Position numbers and translations under genes: made by a program. A stretch of DNA of 64,000 bases, taken from assembly GCA_024663395.1 (NCBI GenBank), contig JANFAH010000088.1, positions 110,480 through 174,479 on the forward strand. Direction: 5' to 3'. Below the pieces are notes generated by a model. That model ran no database searches and had not been told where the DNA came from. It saw nothing but the letters and a program-made list of their open reading frames with translations. This document shows positions 19,901 to 33,131 of the stretch, one piece after another (positions within the stretch are counted from its first letter, which is position 1; each line of letters opens with the position of its first letter). Source of the stretch: Pisolithus tinctorius (lineage: Eukaryota; Basidiomycota; Agaricomycetes; Boletales; Pisolithaceae).

Positions 19901-22900
19901 CAGTTCTGAGTTTAGGGTTACCTTCGTTGCTCAAGGGTTCAAGTTCGAGAAGGAGTTTGCACGGCGATAAGAGTGACACTGGGACGGGCAAAGAGGCTAG
20001 AGATAGTGGTGGTAGTCACAAGTCGAGGGAAGGAGAGAAGGCAAAGGCGAAGCAAGATCTCAAGGATCGGAGCGAGAGTAGGATATCGGTGCTAATGGGC
20101 AGGAAGAGGGGCAAGGCAAGTAACAGCGTATTTGATTGATCCTCCTTTGCATTTCCATGTGTAACAAACCATCATTTGCAGACGCTTTCTTCCACGGACC
20201 CGAAGAAGGCTCCCGCTGTGGCCCTGCCACCGATGCAAATGTCCGCGCTTCCCGCTACTACCGCGCAGCGTGTCGCCAGTCTAAAGAACAACTCAGTATC
20301 TACACCTGCCGCTGCCATCACGAGGACTCCGTCGTCCTCTCGTGTCACGTCCCAAACCGTGAGTTCGATGCAGAAACAGTCAGACGCATCGCTGCGAACC
20401 AGGAACCAGCTGCCCACGATTGCCGGCTCGCCTTCAGTTGGTACGAGTGGCTATAGCGCGTCGAAAGAGCCGAAAGATCATCCACCCTCTGCGCTCCTCA
20501 ATACTGTCGGGGGATTGCCCAAAGAAACCCCAACCAAGATACCTCGTATCTCGAGTCGTACATCCGCAGCTGGTTCACCAGGACTGGGTTCCGGGCAGAA
20601 CACACTAGTCAACAGACGCATCAGCCTGAACGTGACTGCTCCCTCTGCAGATCCGTCACCTATACCTGCAGACGCAGCGACGAACGAGTTTGGCGTCTTG
20701 GAAAACGGAGATGCTCAAAGTGGCACCAAGGTTGCGGCAACGGATAGCCAGCCAGTCTCCAGGCGCCAATCTGCACGCGCTTCGCCTTCGTTAAATTCTA
20801 GAGCAACTCGCCAAAACTCTGGTCCACCGACAGCTGGAGGTATACCTCGCAAATCTAACCGAGATTCCGTTTCTTTCACCTCGTTGCGCAAAGCTTCGAC
20901 GGGATCTGTTGCTTCTACGACATCGGCGGCGCCTCCACCCAACGAACCATCGCACGTTCACCACAGGTTCTCAGCACTCTCTCCTTCCAAGAGCCTGAAA
21001 CTCTTGAGCCCTAAGATTTCTTTACCGGGTGGCCGCTCCTCCCATAACAATACTTCGTCAGCATCGTCTAGCGGAGTCCATCGTATTCATGCTGGCACTC
21101 CGTCGTCAAGCCGTCAGTCACTATCGACGCCGTCCCCAGTTCCTGAGACGGTCGATGAGGAGGAGTTCCTAGGTGATGAAGAGATGATGCAATACATCAG
21201 ACGTCAGCAGGCAAAGAAGATGGCGAATGGGGCGACTCAAGAAGAGTTGGACGAGATGCTGAAATTCCCAGAGCCGATTCCTCCCAGCCCCGGAATGACG
21301 CCACAAGGTGAGTTATACTGTGTGGTCTTTACCCGGTTCTCGTCCCCCTTAACTTGACTTGTTGCAGAACTGTTGCAGAGCCCACAGGCTCGGCATCTGT
21401 GTCCCTACGAACGTGAAGAGATGCTCAACCATTCTTTAATTTATTTCATTGGTGCTGGAAGTCAGAAGAAGCAAGCTGATCCGGACATTCCGACGAACAA
21501 TTTCGGATACGACGATGATCGTGGCGACTATCTAGTAGTGCACGGTGACCACCTGGCGTATCGATATGAAGTCGTGGATACCCTAGGCAAAGGATCCTTC
21601 GGTCAGGTGTTGAACTGTCGAGATCACCAAACTGGTGAATCTGTCGCGATCAAGATAATTCGGAATAAGAAACGCTTCCATCACCAGGCCTTGGTCGAAA
21701 TCAAGATTTTGGACAATCTGCGCAAATGGGTATGTGTGTTTCAACCACCGTTTTTCTACCTTCCCATTTTTTTCCCCTCGCTGAGACTTTTTTTTTTTTT
21801 TGGAATAGGACCAAGAGGAAAAACACCACGTCATCAAGATGACAGAGCATTTCTACTTCCGCAACCACTTGTGCATTGCCATGGAGTTGCTGAGCATTAA
21901 CTTGTACGAGTTGATCAAGGCGAACGGATTTGTCGGCTTCACGACCACCTTGATACGACGTTTCACGAGCCAGATGATCCTGTCATTGTGCTTGATGCGG
22001 CACCATAGAATCGTTCACTGCGACCTTAAGCCAGAGGTAACGTATCCAGACTTTAGTACCTTTCTCCATTAATTCAGACCACCCTCCCCAAAGAATGTTC
22101 TGCTCAAACACCCGACAAAGAGCGCGATCAAGGTGATCGACTTTGGCAGCAGTTGCCTCGAGCATGAGAAGAGTGAGCTTGGGTTCATCGATTCAGGAGG
22201 TTCACTGTTATCTCACGTTTCTTTTCTTAGTTTATACGTACATCCAAAGTCGGTTTTACCGTTCACCGGAGGTCATCCTCGGCATGAACTACCATATGGC
22301 CATCGACATGTGGAGTCTAGGGTGCATCCTCGCTGAACTCTACACGGGATTCCCAATCTTCCCTGGCGAGAACGAGCAGGAACAATTATCTTGTATCATG
22401 GAGGTTCTTGGTCCTCCAGATAAAGAGTTCATTAACCGCAGCTCACGGAAGAGGCTCTTTTTCGGTAAGTTTGAAGGACGGAATTTACGTTGTCACCGCA
22501 GTTCAAACCGTTGTTTGTGTGTGTAGACAACAGTGGGGCACCACGACCCGTGGTCAACTCCAAGGGTCGGAGAAGGAGACCTGGCACGAAAAGCCTTGCT
22601 CAAGTTCTTCGATGCCAGGATGATGATTTTGTCGACTTCGTGGCACGGTGTCTTGTTTGGGACCCAGAACGGCGCATGAAACCACAAGCAGCACTTCAGC
22701 ATAGTTTCTTGAAAACCGGACGACGGTCCAAGGTCACCAGTCCTTCGCCCTCGACCACCAGGGCGTTACTGTCATCGTCCAGCCTCTCTGGATCACGGAC
22801 GTCCAAGGTCACGGAGACTCCGAAGAAATCGCAGATCAGCGCACCGACACCTTTGACTGCTCGCTCCAGTCGCACTGTCATCACAAACGGTGTCAATGCC

Positions 22901-23068
22901 ACCCCCGTCCATGCAACCTCTATGGGTCCGTCATCACGGACCTACCGTTCCTCACAACATTCTTCTAGCCGGACGCTAGGTGGGTTCGCCGTGAGTTGTC
23001 CATCATCGTCGGATCGGTCGTTCGAACAGGAGCTTATGACTTGGATGCAGGTGACAGCTACTAAATGA
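16947..23068 (+). CDS. DYRK-family protein kinase (Pom1/Yak-like), very long N terminus
   Basis: Nine exons were joined by eye: 16947-17003, 17060-17509, 17569-20115, 20182-21307, 21368-21729, 21809-22036, 22094-22172, 22231-22464, 22527-23068. They sum to 5625 bp, exactly 1875 codons. Residues 1 to about 1400 are Ser/Pro/Thr-rich, low-complexity and presumably disordered. Then comes the DYRK homology segment ([10 protein letters not shown]) before the catalytic domain: [16 protein letters not shown] (Lys), HCDLKPEN (catalytic loop), DFGSS (metal site) and the activation loop [14 protein letters not shown], whose YxY is the autophosphorylated DYRK motif. DYRKs are dual-specificity kinases that autophosphorylate Tyr and then act on Ser/Thr; fungal Pom1 links cell polarity and size. 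Intron 3 is GC-AG (AAG then GCAAGT at 20116). The C-terminal tail is Ser-rich. Subfamily assignment is inference. Confidence 0.94.
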
Positions 23069-23442
23069 GTTTTGGAATGGATGGATGGATTTTTTCTTTT
23101 CCTTTGTTCCTCTTTTTCTTTTTACGTTAATAAAAACCTCTGGGGAATCTTATGCGCGCGTTGCTAGACATTTCTTCACGACACAAGCTGGCCTTAACCG
23201 ACCCTCCTCTTATCATACCCCCCTCCAGGTCTGCTGTATTTTACCCCCCTCGTCGGTGTTCGTCGCATGCAATCACCATCTGAAATTTGCACATCCCATC
23301 ACAATTACTCACATCACTTCAATATAATGTGTTCTTCTGTTGGAATTTCTCGTTTTCGCGATGCGAGTTGGAACATGGCATGGTCCGCCAAATTCGTGTA
23401 CATACATATACGTACATTCGATTGGTGCACATTGTACTAATA
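23069..23442. other. convergent 3' region (DYRK kinase / DDX41)
   Basis: A 374-bp gap between two facing stop codons. T-rich sequence just after 23068 fits a 3' UTR. No gene seen. Confidence 0.6.
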
Positions 23443-25766
<2,324 letters not shown>

Positions 25767-25984
25767 ATCAAGGCGTAGTGATGATGACCGGAGCGATGAT
25801 TGAAACTGGCAGTCTGATGCCACGCTGGACCGCAGGCAGACCTCACGAACCGAACTTGTTGGTTCTCTAAATTCGAAAGCTCGCTGCCGTGCAATTGGGA
25901 CCTGCTCACTAATACATAATACGAAATGGGACAGTCGCAACTCGAACTAGCCAGGCTAAGAGAAGTTCACAGTAATAGCCCGGT

Positions 25985-26245
25985 ATGCAGGGAAGCCTTT
26001 TTCTCTCACCGAACTGCTTTACTGCTCAGGGTCATCCCGACTGGTTTGTTGCGGAGTTTCTCCGTGTCCTTACAACTCTTTGGAGCAACTTTCTTCTTCT
26101 TGGCCTCTAACAGATCGTACTTCTTTCGTCCCTCAGAATCCTTCAGTCTCCATCTTTCCCAAACTTGCCAACGGACTTGGCGTCTGTCCTAAGCAAATAA
26201 CTGTGAGGCTCCACACCCCACAACCATGTAATGATTCACCAGCGT
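25985..26245 (-). pseudogene. internally deleted remnant of SDA1
   Basis: Two stretches resemble separated parts of the SDA1 gene at 27748-30399. Positions 25990-26160 match the 3' exon (compare 27800-27970: CTGGTTTGTT, TTTCTCCGTG, CTTTCTTCTTCTTG). Directly next to it, 26165-26240 matches sequence around 29577-29640, including intron bases (GGACTTGGCGTCTGTCCTAAGCAA, split here only by substitutions). About 1.6 kb in between is missing, and the frame is broken. Because intron sequence is retained, the copy arose at DNA level, not by retroposition. It sits beside kinase-like copy 1 as SDA1 sits beside copy 2. Confidence 0.75.
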
Positions 26246-26417
26246 CTGGAATGTTCCCAGCCTCCAAGGAAAGTCCTACCACATTACGAAGTCCTACAGT
26301 TAAGCCGAACCGCTCAAAACCGATTGCTCGCTAGCGATGGCTATCCACAACATGCAATGTACGGTACACCCTGTCCCCTAAACACGTACATCTCTTCGTA
26401 GCAACAAGTCTCCAATC

Positions 26418-27528
26418 TTATTTCATCTGCACATACTTCAATGTCCTGGCCAAGACCCGATGATCGTCACCTTTGGTAATCTTCAAATCGGTGTTGTCTG
26501 GTCCAGCGGTCAGATCAATGTTAAGCGGACCTTCCGGGTAAAATATCACCCCTTCCTTCCCACTAAAGTCAAAGTCAAGTAGCATTACCTTGCTGCCATC
26601 GCAGATGATGTTCGGGTGCCACAAGTCCCTGTGAGTCAGATCCTTAGCATGGAAAGATTCAACAAGCTTCCATAACTCTTTTGCCCACCCACCGTGTCTT
26701 TCAACATGTTGAGATTGTGATATCGGGACAGAAGATTCAACGAACTTCATTATGATGCCGAAAAAGCCTCCAGGGGAGCTCCCAGAGCGCGGGTGCATGG
26801 CCACGATCTGCACAAAACATGCGCAACTCGCATGAGTAAATTTGACTATGATTCGCTGGCGGCTGACAACCCGGTCATCGAAAAAATCGACAATTCTGAA
26901 TTCGATGTGGTTGTCAGAGCACAGTGTAGGCTATTTGCGGTGGTCGATGAAGCATTCCTCCGGATCTCCATGCAAGGTCCGCTAGCTTTGATGGTGATAC
27001 CCTCGCGATTTTGGCATGCTTCACCATCTCCACTAAGTTATCTTCAGCCTCCTCACGACTACGTGTTTCCCCTTTCAAGTTACATCAGTCAGGGAAGAGG
27101 GCGTTAGCAGGGCGAGAGCGAGGCTTGCCTTTGGGTACAGGGCCAGTCTGTCCTACGGCTAACTTGACTAGGTTCTCGTCAAGAGACATGTATTGGTCAG
27201 CTGATTCGCTAATGTCTATTATCTCGGCGATATCCTCGAGGCTCGTGAAGCTACATGTGAATGCCTGAGCCTTCGCGGATGGGTGTCCGAGACTAAGCTA
27301 ACCCTCTAGATGGTGATGGTACTTGGTACGATTGATGTGGCGAGTAACATCGACAAGCGAGCGGAAAAATAGGACAAAGAAGCCCTCCAAACGACAGGCA
27401 GATTGAACCTGTTCGTCATTTGGGACGACGGACGCACATTTCAACTGTATTTCATTATGATAATAAAACCACGCCTTGGAGGGACGTTTCATTGATGTAC
27501 CAGGGATCGGAAACTGCTCTTTAAGCAT
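26418..27528 (-). CDS. fungal kinase-like protein, copy 1 (possibly intact)
   Basis: Exons on the minus strand read from an ATG at 27528 (MLKEQFPIPGTS) through a middle part (SLDENLVKLAVGQTGPVPKG) and an RFF..VVSRQRIIVKF-like strand region to a kinase-like C terminus. The catalytic loop HRDLWHPNIICDG and the DFDFSG motif are both present, with KITKGDDHRVLARTL near the end; the stop is at 26418. The family is a kinase-like fold (choline/aminoglycoside kinase-related in appearance) common as multi-copy genes in Agaricomycetes; substrate unknown. Intron borders between 26900 and 27300 are uncertain, and a TAG near 26935 must lie in an intron for the gene to work. Homologous to 30617-31753 and 52005-52515. 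Confidence 0.6.
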
Positions 27529-27747
27529 GACTGCAGCCACCCCCTCAGGATAGGCAGTTGTATGACAGAGTATGTGGTTTTATGCAAGGGGAGTACGGGA
27601 ATTTGGAATGTACTGGCTACGAACATGCGGGAGAATAGGCCCATGTACTACACAGAATTCCAACAGTCATAGCTCAGTCACTCCTGATTCTGTGGGCCAG
27701 CCAAACTCTGTCATTGACTGAAAGCAGAAGTTCAGACGTAACTAGGA

Positions 27748-30399
27748 CTAATGATATGCCTTCTTCGCTCGTTCGATGTGTGCCCTCAACTTTTGCTGCT
27801 TGTCCCGCAGAGATGCCTTTTTCTTGCCCCGTACAGCCTTACTGCTTAAAATCATCATGACTGGTTTGTTACGGGCTTTCTCCCTGTTCGTGGAACTGCT
27901 CGGTGTAGCTTTCTTCTTCTTGCCTTTAAATGAGGCGTATTTCTCTCGTCCTTCACGGCCCTTCTCTATCGATGCTAATCGTTCTGCATAGTCTGCCTTG
28001 GCTTTTTTCCGCGGTCCCAGGATATCACTTTCAGTTATAAAGGCATTAGTGGAGGAGTCTGCTTCGGCCGCTTTTTTGTTCGCTTCAAGAGCAACCAGCT
28101 TCCGCTTCGCCCGAGAGCCTCCGCCGGCATCAACAGCCTTCGCAGCTGCTTGTATACGTAAATCATTGAGCAATGCGAAGTCCGCAGGTGTTAGGATCTG
28201 AACAACGATGAGTAAAGTTAAGCCACGTCATGACATATCACTTGCCTTGGAGGTCGCCAGCGTCGACACTCTAGTCTGATTTTGTTGGCATTCTGCTTCC
28301 GTTGGCTCAGACTTCTTAGCAGGGGTCTCGTCTTCGCTATCTGACAACTCCAGGTCATCCCTATCGGATTCGACGTTGATCCAGCCCTCAGATTCGGAAT
28401 CAGATTCTGAGTCTGTCTCTATATCCCAACCCTCCCAAGCAGCTTCATCGTCCTCTCCTTCAGAAGCGTCTGCCTGTCCTGTATCCTCCTCACGTAACTT
28501 TTTCAAATGATCTTCCAGAAGCTATCACAACGCATGAATACCACATACATCACACTTATTATTATGGCACATACTGCAAGCCCCGCGATGTCCACAGCTG
28601 CAACTTCTGAGTGTCCGTAGGGCAACGGCTGACGACCTTCGCTAAGCCCCATGCTAGCCTCCTTCCCCTAAAGCAATATCAGTTAGGAATCCACACGATA
28701 GGACACATGAAACACGCACTCTCTCACGGCGCTTAAGCATGCTAGGGTTTACTTCTCGATATAGTTGCAAGATTCCTCGCGCAGCTGCTGTCACGGCTTT
28801 GTCCCTGCTCTTCCTGTACTCCACGAGATCTCCAAGTAGGTCTTCTTCCATCGCCCAGGGCTGCCGTCGGCACACCTCACGTATGGCGTTGATCCCAGCG
28901 GCGATGATCTCGCTGCCGACTCCGGGGTGCACAAACTCCTGCGCAAGCTTACGCACAATCGGTGTCAAAGCATCTGGCGGTGTCAGATCATGCACGGCCT
29001 GAGCGAGAGCTACCAGGATAGCTGGTATTCGGAGTTGGTGGTACGTCAGGTACTTCACGATGTAACTGTAAAAGCCGAGAACACATAGTTTATGTGCTCC
29101 TATCACTCTCGATAGCAACTGCATCATCAGGATCTTATGGTCGAGGGAAAAGCGCTTGTCGTAGCGACTGAGATTGTCAAACAGTTTTTCGCCAAATGTT
29201 TGCGGATCGTTCAGAAGCTGCAAAGCAGGAAAATTGGGTGTAACGATATCATCTTTTGACTTTTTCTGTACGAAGGTCAACACATGATGAACCAGTGGAG
29301 TAGGCGAGCATAAAAACCTTTTTGGCACCCTTCAGCTGTTTCCGAAGCTTTTTGTCGCCACTGCGCGTCTTTTTGTTAATCTCGCGACGATGGTGAAGGG
29401 CTTTAACATCGACATCCTGTCGTCAAAAGGAGTACAGACAGGGCGCATTCACACGGAGAAATAACTTACGGCCTCCCCCTCGTCGTCGCTGTCCTCCTGG
29501 TCGTCATCACTTCCAAGGAAGAAATGAATAGAGGCTGTCTGTACTTTCATCGCGGGATGGAAACAACCAAGGGCAACGATTGCCACGGACTTGGCGTCTG
29601 TCCTAAGCAAACATCTACCTCCACATTCCACAACCAACATGTCAGACGTACCAAATACCCTTCTTCCACAACTCTTTGGTCATGATGACGGCCCACATTG
29701 CATCGTCTCCGTTGGTGGTACGCTCGCCTGACGGGCCTGCTGCTGCACGGAGCTTACCCTTGTCGCCAAGCACTTCTGCATCCATGCCTCGCTCCACCAT
29801 TCCAAACAGCATGGCTTGTACAGCGCGGTTGAGCTTGTGATTTTTTGTACGGAGATTGGCTGTCCGGATATCTGATAGAATAGTCTTGCGTATGACTTGG
29901 CGTAAACTTGGCGATGTCGTCCGAGGAAGGAGGGGGAAAAGAGACTTGAGGAGTCTAAAGTGTGTCAAGCAATTGCCAGGACCCAGCACCAGACGTCTCA
30001 CTGAATGGAGGTGATCACATCCTTGTTGCGCAACATAACCAAGTTCTGGACTAGAGCCTTGCGTGTGTCGGGTGTGAGTGACCCATGGCTCTCAAGCAGT
30101 AAGGTTGATAGTTGGGACGGAAATTCTGCTGTCTCTTGCGGATAGCATTGTGCGACCTTTAGCAACCTCTTTAGAGGACCCTTCCAGCTGGGACGACGAT
30201 GTCATACCTGAGATATAAACGCGACAAGTTCACGGAAATGCTGCGCCTGATCGTCTGGATTTATCTGGAATATTTCGCGTATACTGTTGTAGTGATTCCA
30301 CTGCTGGAGAAATTCCTCCTTGTAAGCATCGGGATCGCGTTTTATGAGGTTTTGCAGCTGAGGTAGGTTGGCTGTGAGCAGGATTCCGCGACCGGTCAT
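27748..30399 (-). CDS. sda1: SDA1 domain protein (60S ribosome biogenesis, nuclear export)
   Basis: Start ATG at 30399 ([18 protein letters not shown]) leads into the conserved NUC130/SDA1 N-terminal helices ([32 protein letters not shown]). Further exons read [56 protein letters not shown] and [17 protein letters not shown] middle domain follows ([59 protein letters not shown]). An acidic stretch ([15 protein letters not shown]) leads to a very basic C terminus ([21 protein letters not shown]) ending at 27748. In yeast Sda1 is needed for pre-60S particle maturation and export and for G1 passage. About seven introns of 50-60 bp. A partial duplicate lies at 25985-26245. No lesion seen in the parts phased. 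Confidence 0.93.
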
Positions 30400-30616
30400 G
30401 ACTACCTTGCTCAGGCTCTTCAAGCAAGGTTTGCCATGAAAAGTATTCCTCCGGCCGTTGCCGTCACACCTCGCATAACACGATGATCTACGGTTTGGAC
30501 ACTCAGACTATCCTCGTCTTATCTGGGTCTCGTTTCTATGTGTACACGCGTCCGAGACGTAGTACACTTACTGTCTCGTCTTCGCGCCCTCGTATCAACA
30601 AGCGAGGCTTTCAACT

Positions 30617-31753
30617 TCATTTCATTTGCACATATGTCAATGTCCTGCAGAAGACGCGAAGATCGTCACGTTTGGCGATCTTCAGGTCGGTACTGTCTTG
30701 TCCAATCATCAGGTCAAAGTTAAGCGGACCTTCTGGATCCCCTTCTTTCCCACCGAAGTCAAAGTCAAGTAGCATTACCATAGCAGATGATGCTCGGGTA
30801 CCACAAGCCCCCGTGAACCAGACTCTTAACATGGAAAGATCCAACAGGCTCCCACAATTCCTTCGCTCACTCACGGTGTTTTTCAACATGTCGAGACTGT
30901 GATATCAGGACAGCATCCAGGGAGCGCGGGCACATGGCCACTATCTGTACAAAACATGTGCAGCTCGCACGAGTAACGGCGAGTAAATTCGACCATGATT
31001 CGCTGGCGGTCTGTCGTTTCGGCAGCTCTGTCGTCGAAAAAAAATCGGCAATGCTGAACTAGTGCAGGTATCAGAATCAGGGCAGCGTAGGCTAGCAATG
31101 GGAGGTAAGATGGGGCGGCATCCTTCAATCGCGAGAGGGGGGTTGTCAACCACCTGTGTGGCCTCCTCTCTGATGCGAACAAGGAGAACAGAGGCTGCTG
31201 TGAAGGTGGGGTGGAGCGCAATCTGGTCGCCACCCGAAGCCCGAATGCACGACAGTTCGGGTGTGTGGCCAACTACCTGCCATCTCCACTATATTATCTT
31301 CAGCTTCTTCACCAGTTCGCTTTGCCACTTCCAAGTCACATCGGCCGGGAAGAGGGCGTTAGCAGGGCCAGAGCGAGTCTTACCTTCTGGCACAGGGGAA
31401 GCCTTTTTTAAGGCTAATTTGACCAGGTCCTCATCAAGAGAATATATTGTCCAGTTCATCCCCATCCCAGCGATACCAACGAGACGAATATTGGGCAAAC
31501 ACTGAGCGCATTGCCGAGGCTCGTGAAGCTACGTGCGGAGCTTCAGCTTTTGCGGATCGGTATCAGAGACTAAGTTAACCTTCTCAATTTCGATATCACT
31601 TGGTGTAATTGACGTGGTGAGTGACATTAACAGGCGACCAGAATATAAGGATAAGACACAGTTCAAACGATGTGCAGATTGAACCTGATCGTCATCTATG
31701 GTGACAGACGCGCATTTTAACTGTATATCATTATAGTAGTAAAAAAAGGACAT
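30617..31753 (-). pseudogene. fungal kinase-like protein, copy 2 (degenerate)
   Basis: The segment aligns with copy 1 along its length: SFFYYYNDIQLKCASV, then LDEDLVKLALKKASPVPEGK and a C-terminal LLDFDFGGKEG...TDLKIAKRDDLRV. In the catalytic loop the Asp codon has become Gly (HGGLWYPS where copy 1 has HRDLWHPN), and about 7 bp are missing just after it near 30780, shifting the frame. A deletion of the RSGSSPGG-type segment is also visible near 30915-30925. This copy is probably a pseudogene. It has the same orientation and position relative to SDA1 as copy 1 has to the SDA1 remnant. Confidence 0.75.
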
Positions 31754-32118
31754 CTGGTTCTATTTGTTGTGATAAATTGAACGGGGGAGCCACCCCTGTA
31801 CTTAGACACAGTCAAGTCCTGGTGGTCCGTCCCCGGACTATTCACTTAAGCAAGAACTTGTACACTGACTTACTACGCTACTATACGGTCCATTTTCCAA
31901 TATTATGCCCTTAACTGCAACATTGTATACTCACTTTCAATGGTTGGACTATCGCACATTTACAAGCAAGGCGGCATTTCCTGCTTGGAGTACCGTTTGG
32001 AAAGACAGTGGTATCCTTGACGAGATTGCTTAGTAATAACCTACAAGTACATCACCAAATACTCTGGAAGACAATCAACTACAGTTGAGACAATCCAAAT
32101 CGGGAGAGATATAAAGTA
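31754..32118. other. intergenic, nothing seen
   Basis: A 365-bp AT-rich gap between kinase-like copy 2 and the RGG protein stop. It contains no recognisable coding or RNA feature. Confidence 0.5.
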
Positions 32119-32955
32119 TCATGAGGAACCCTCCGGAGGAGCAGGCACTGGGTTTTCGACAGATTGTACCGCAGGTTCACGTTCAGCCTCCGCTGGATCT
32201 GTAGATTGAGCATTGATAGATGTTGTTCGACCACCTTGTCTTGGTCCGCCGTCAGCACCTCCGCGACCGCGACCTCGGCCTCGACCACGACCTCTAGGAC
32301 CACCTCGACCGCCTCTTATCCCCGGCCTGACGTCTGACAACGGCGCGGTGTCACCGTCCTCTCCATGGTTGACCCTCCCCGACTTCCGTTCGGCAGTGGG
32401 TTTGCCCGAGTCCCATTCGCGACTCTCCATCTTCTCCATCTTTCTCCGAGCATTCTGTTCGCGTGTACGATCAACGTTCTCTTGCATCTTCCGTGCATGA
32501 GCTTGCCTCACGCGTTCTTCCTCCTGAGTCTTTTTGAATGCCTCTTCGTCTGCTTTGACATCCTGGAGATCGTGAGCCTCGAGCGCAAGAAGAATCGAGG
32601 GATGGGCTCGCTTACAAGCCTCCTCTGCTTGATTTTTTCGTTCTGCTCCTTCATTCGCTGCATTCGCTCCGCAAGGGCCTCCTCAGACAGCTTCTCCTGC
32701 AAGTATATCAGTACCGGGGAGGGCGAAGCGAAGAAGCACATCACACACCCGTTCTGCGCCACCTGTCTTGACGCGTTCTGGGTTGACATAAGGCTTCTTC
32801 TTCTCCTGCCTTGGCTCTTTTGTCGGTGTGGGCTGTTCCTGAGGTTGCGTCTCTGCTGGTGCTGGCTGAGGGTCCTCTGGCTCCGTCTTGGGGTCCTTGA
32901 TGGTGAGGGCGTCGAAATTGAGGCCGAGAGAGTTGGAGGGAGCCTTGTCTGCCAT
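32119..32955 (-). CDS. RGG-motif, coiled-coil protein (probable RNA/ribosome-binding)
   Basis: Three exons, 32749-32955, 32616-32696 and 32119-32562, sum to 732 bp (243 residues), all phase 0. The N terminus is MADKAPSNSLGLNFDALTIK, then a Pro/Glu-rich acidic linker, KKPYVNPERVKTGG, a charged helix/coiled coil (EKLSEEALAERMQRMKEQNE, and EEERVRQAHARKMQENVDRT), REWDSGKP, and a C-terminal RGG/RG box (RGGRGGPRGRGRGRGRGRGG, about residues 180-205). RGG boxes bind RNA and are methylated on Arg. The overall form recalls Stm1/HABP4-type ribosome-associated proteins, but I cannot assign it to that family with certainty. Divergent from PGK. Confidence 0.85.
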
Positions 32956-33131
32956 GGCAACACAGAGCAGACGCGGCGGACGCTATCCAACTCACAGACG
33001 CGCACTGTCCGCGAAGATGGTGGCTGTGCTGACCGTGTTAATCCGGAGCGTGGGAACAACTGCCTTATCAAGTCCGATAAGATCTCCACACACCCCCCCC
33101 CTCCCCGTCGACTCTCTTATCCTCTCCCTCA
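32956..33131. promoter_or_regulatory. 176-bp divergent promoter, RGG protein / PGK
   Basis: The two start codons face away from each other with only 176 bp between. Directly before the PGK ATG is a strong pyrimidine tract (33089-33130, ACACCCCCCCCCTCCCCG then CTCTCTTATCCTCTCCCTC); CT-rich blocks next to the start site are typical of highly expressed fungal glycolytic genes. Confidence 0.65.

Noticed and set aside
17571..19991. Several minus-strand ORFs of 60-108 codons under the DYRK gene
   Set aside because: They are antisense shadows of a Ser/Pro-rich coding exon and have no motifs.
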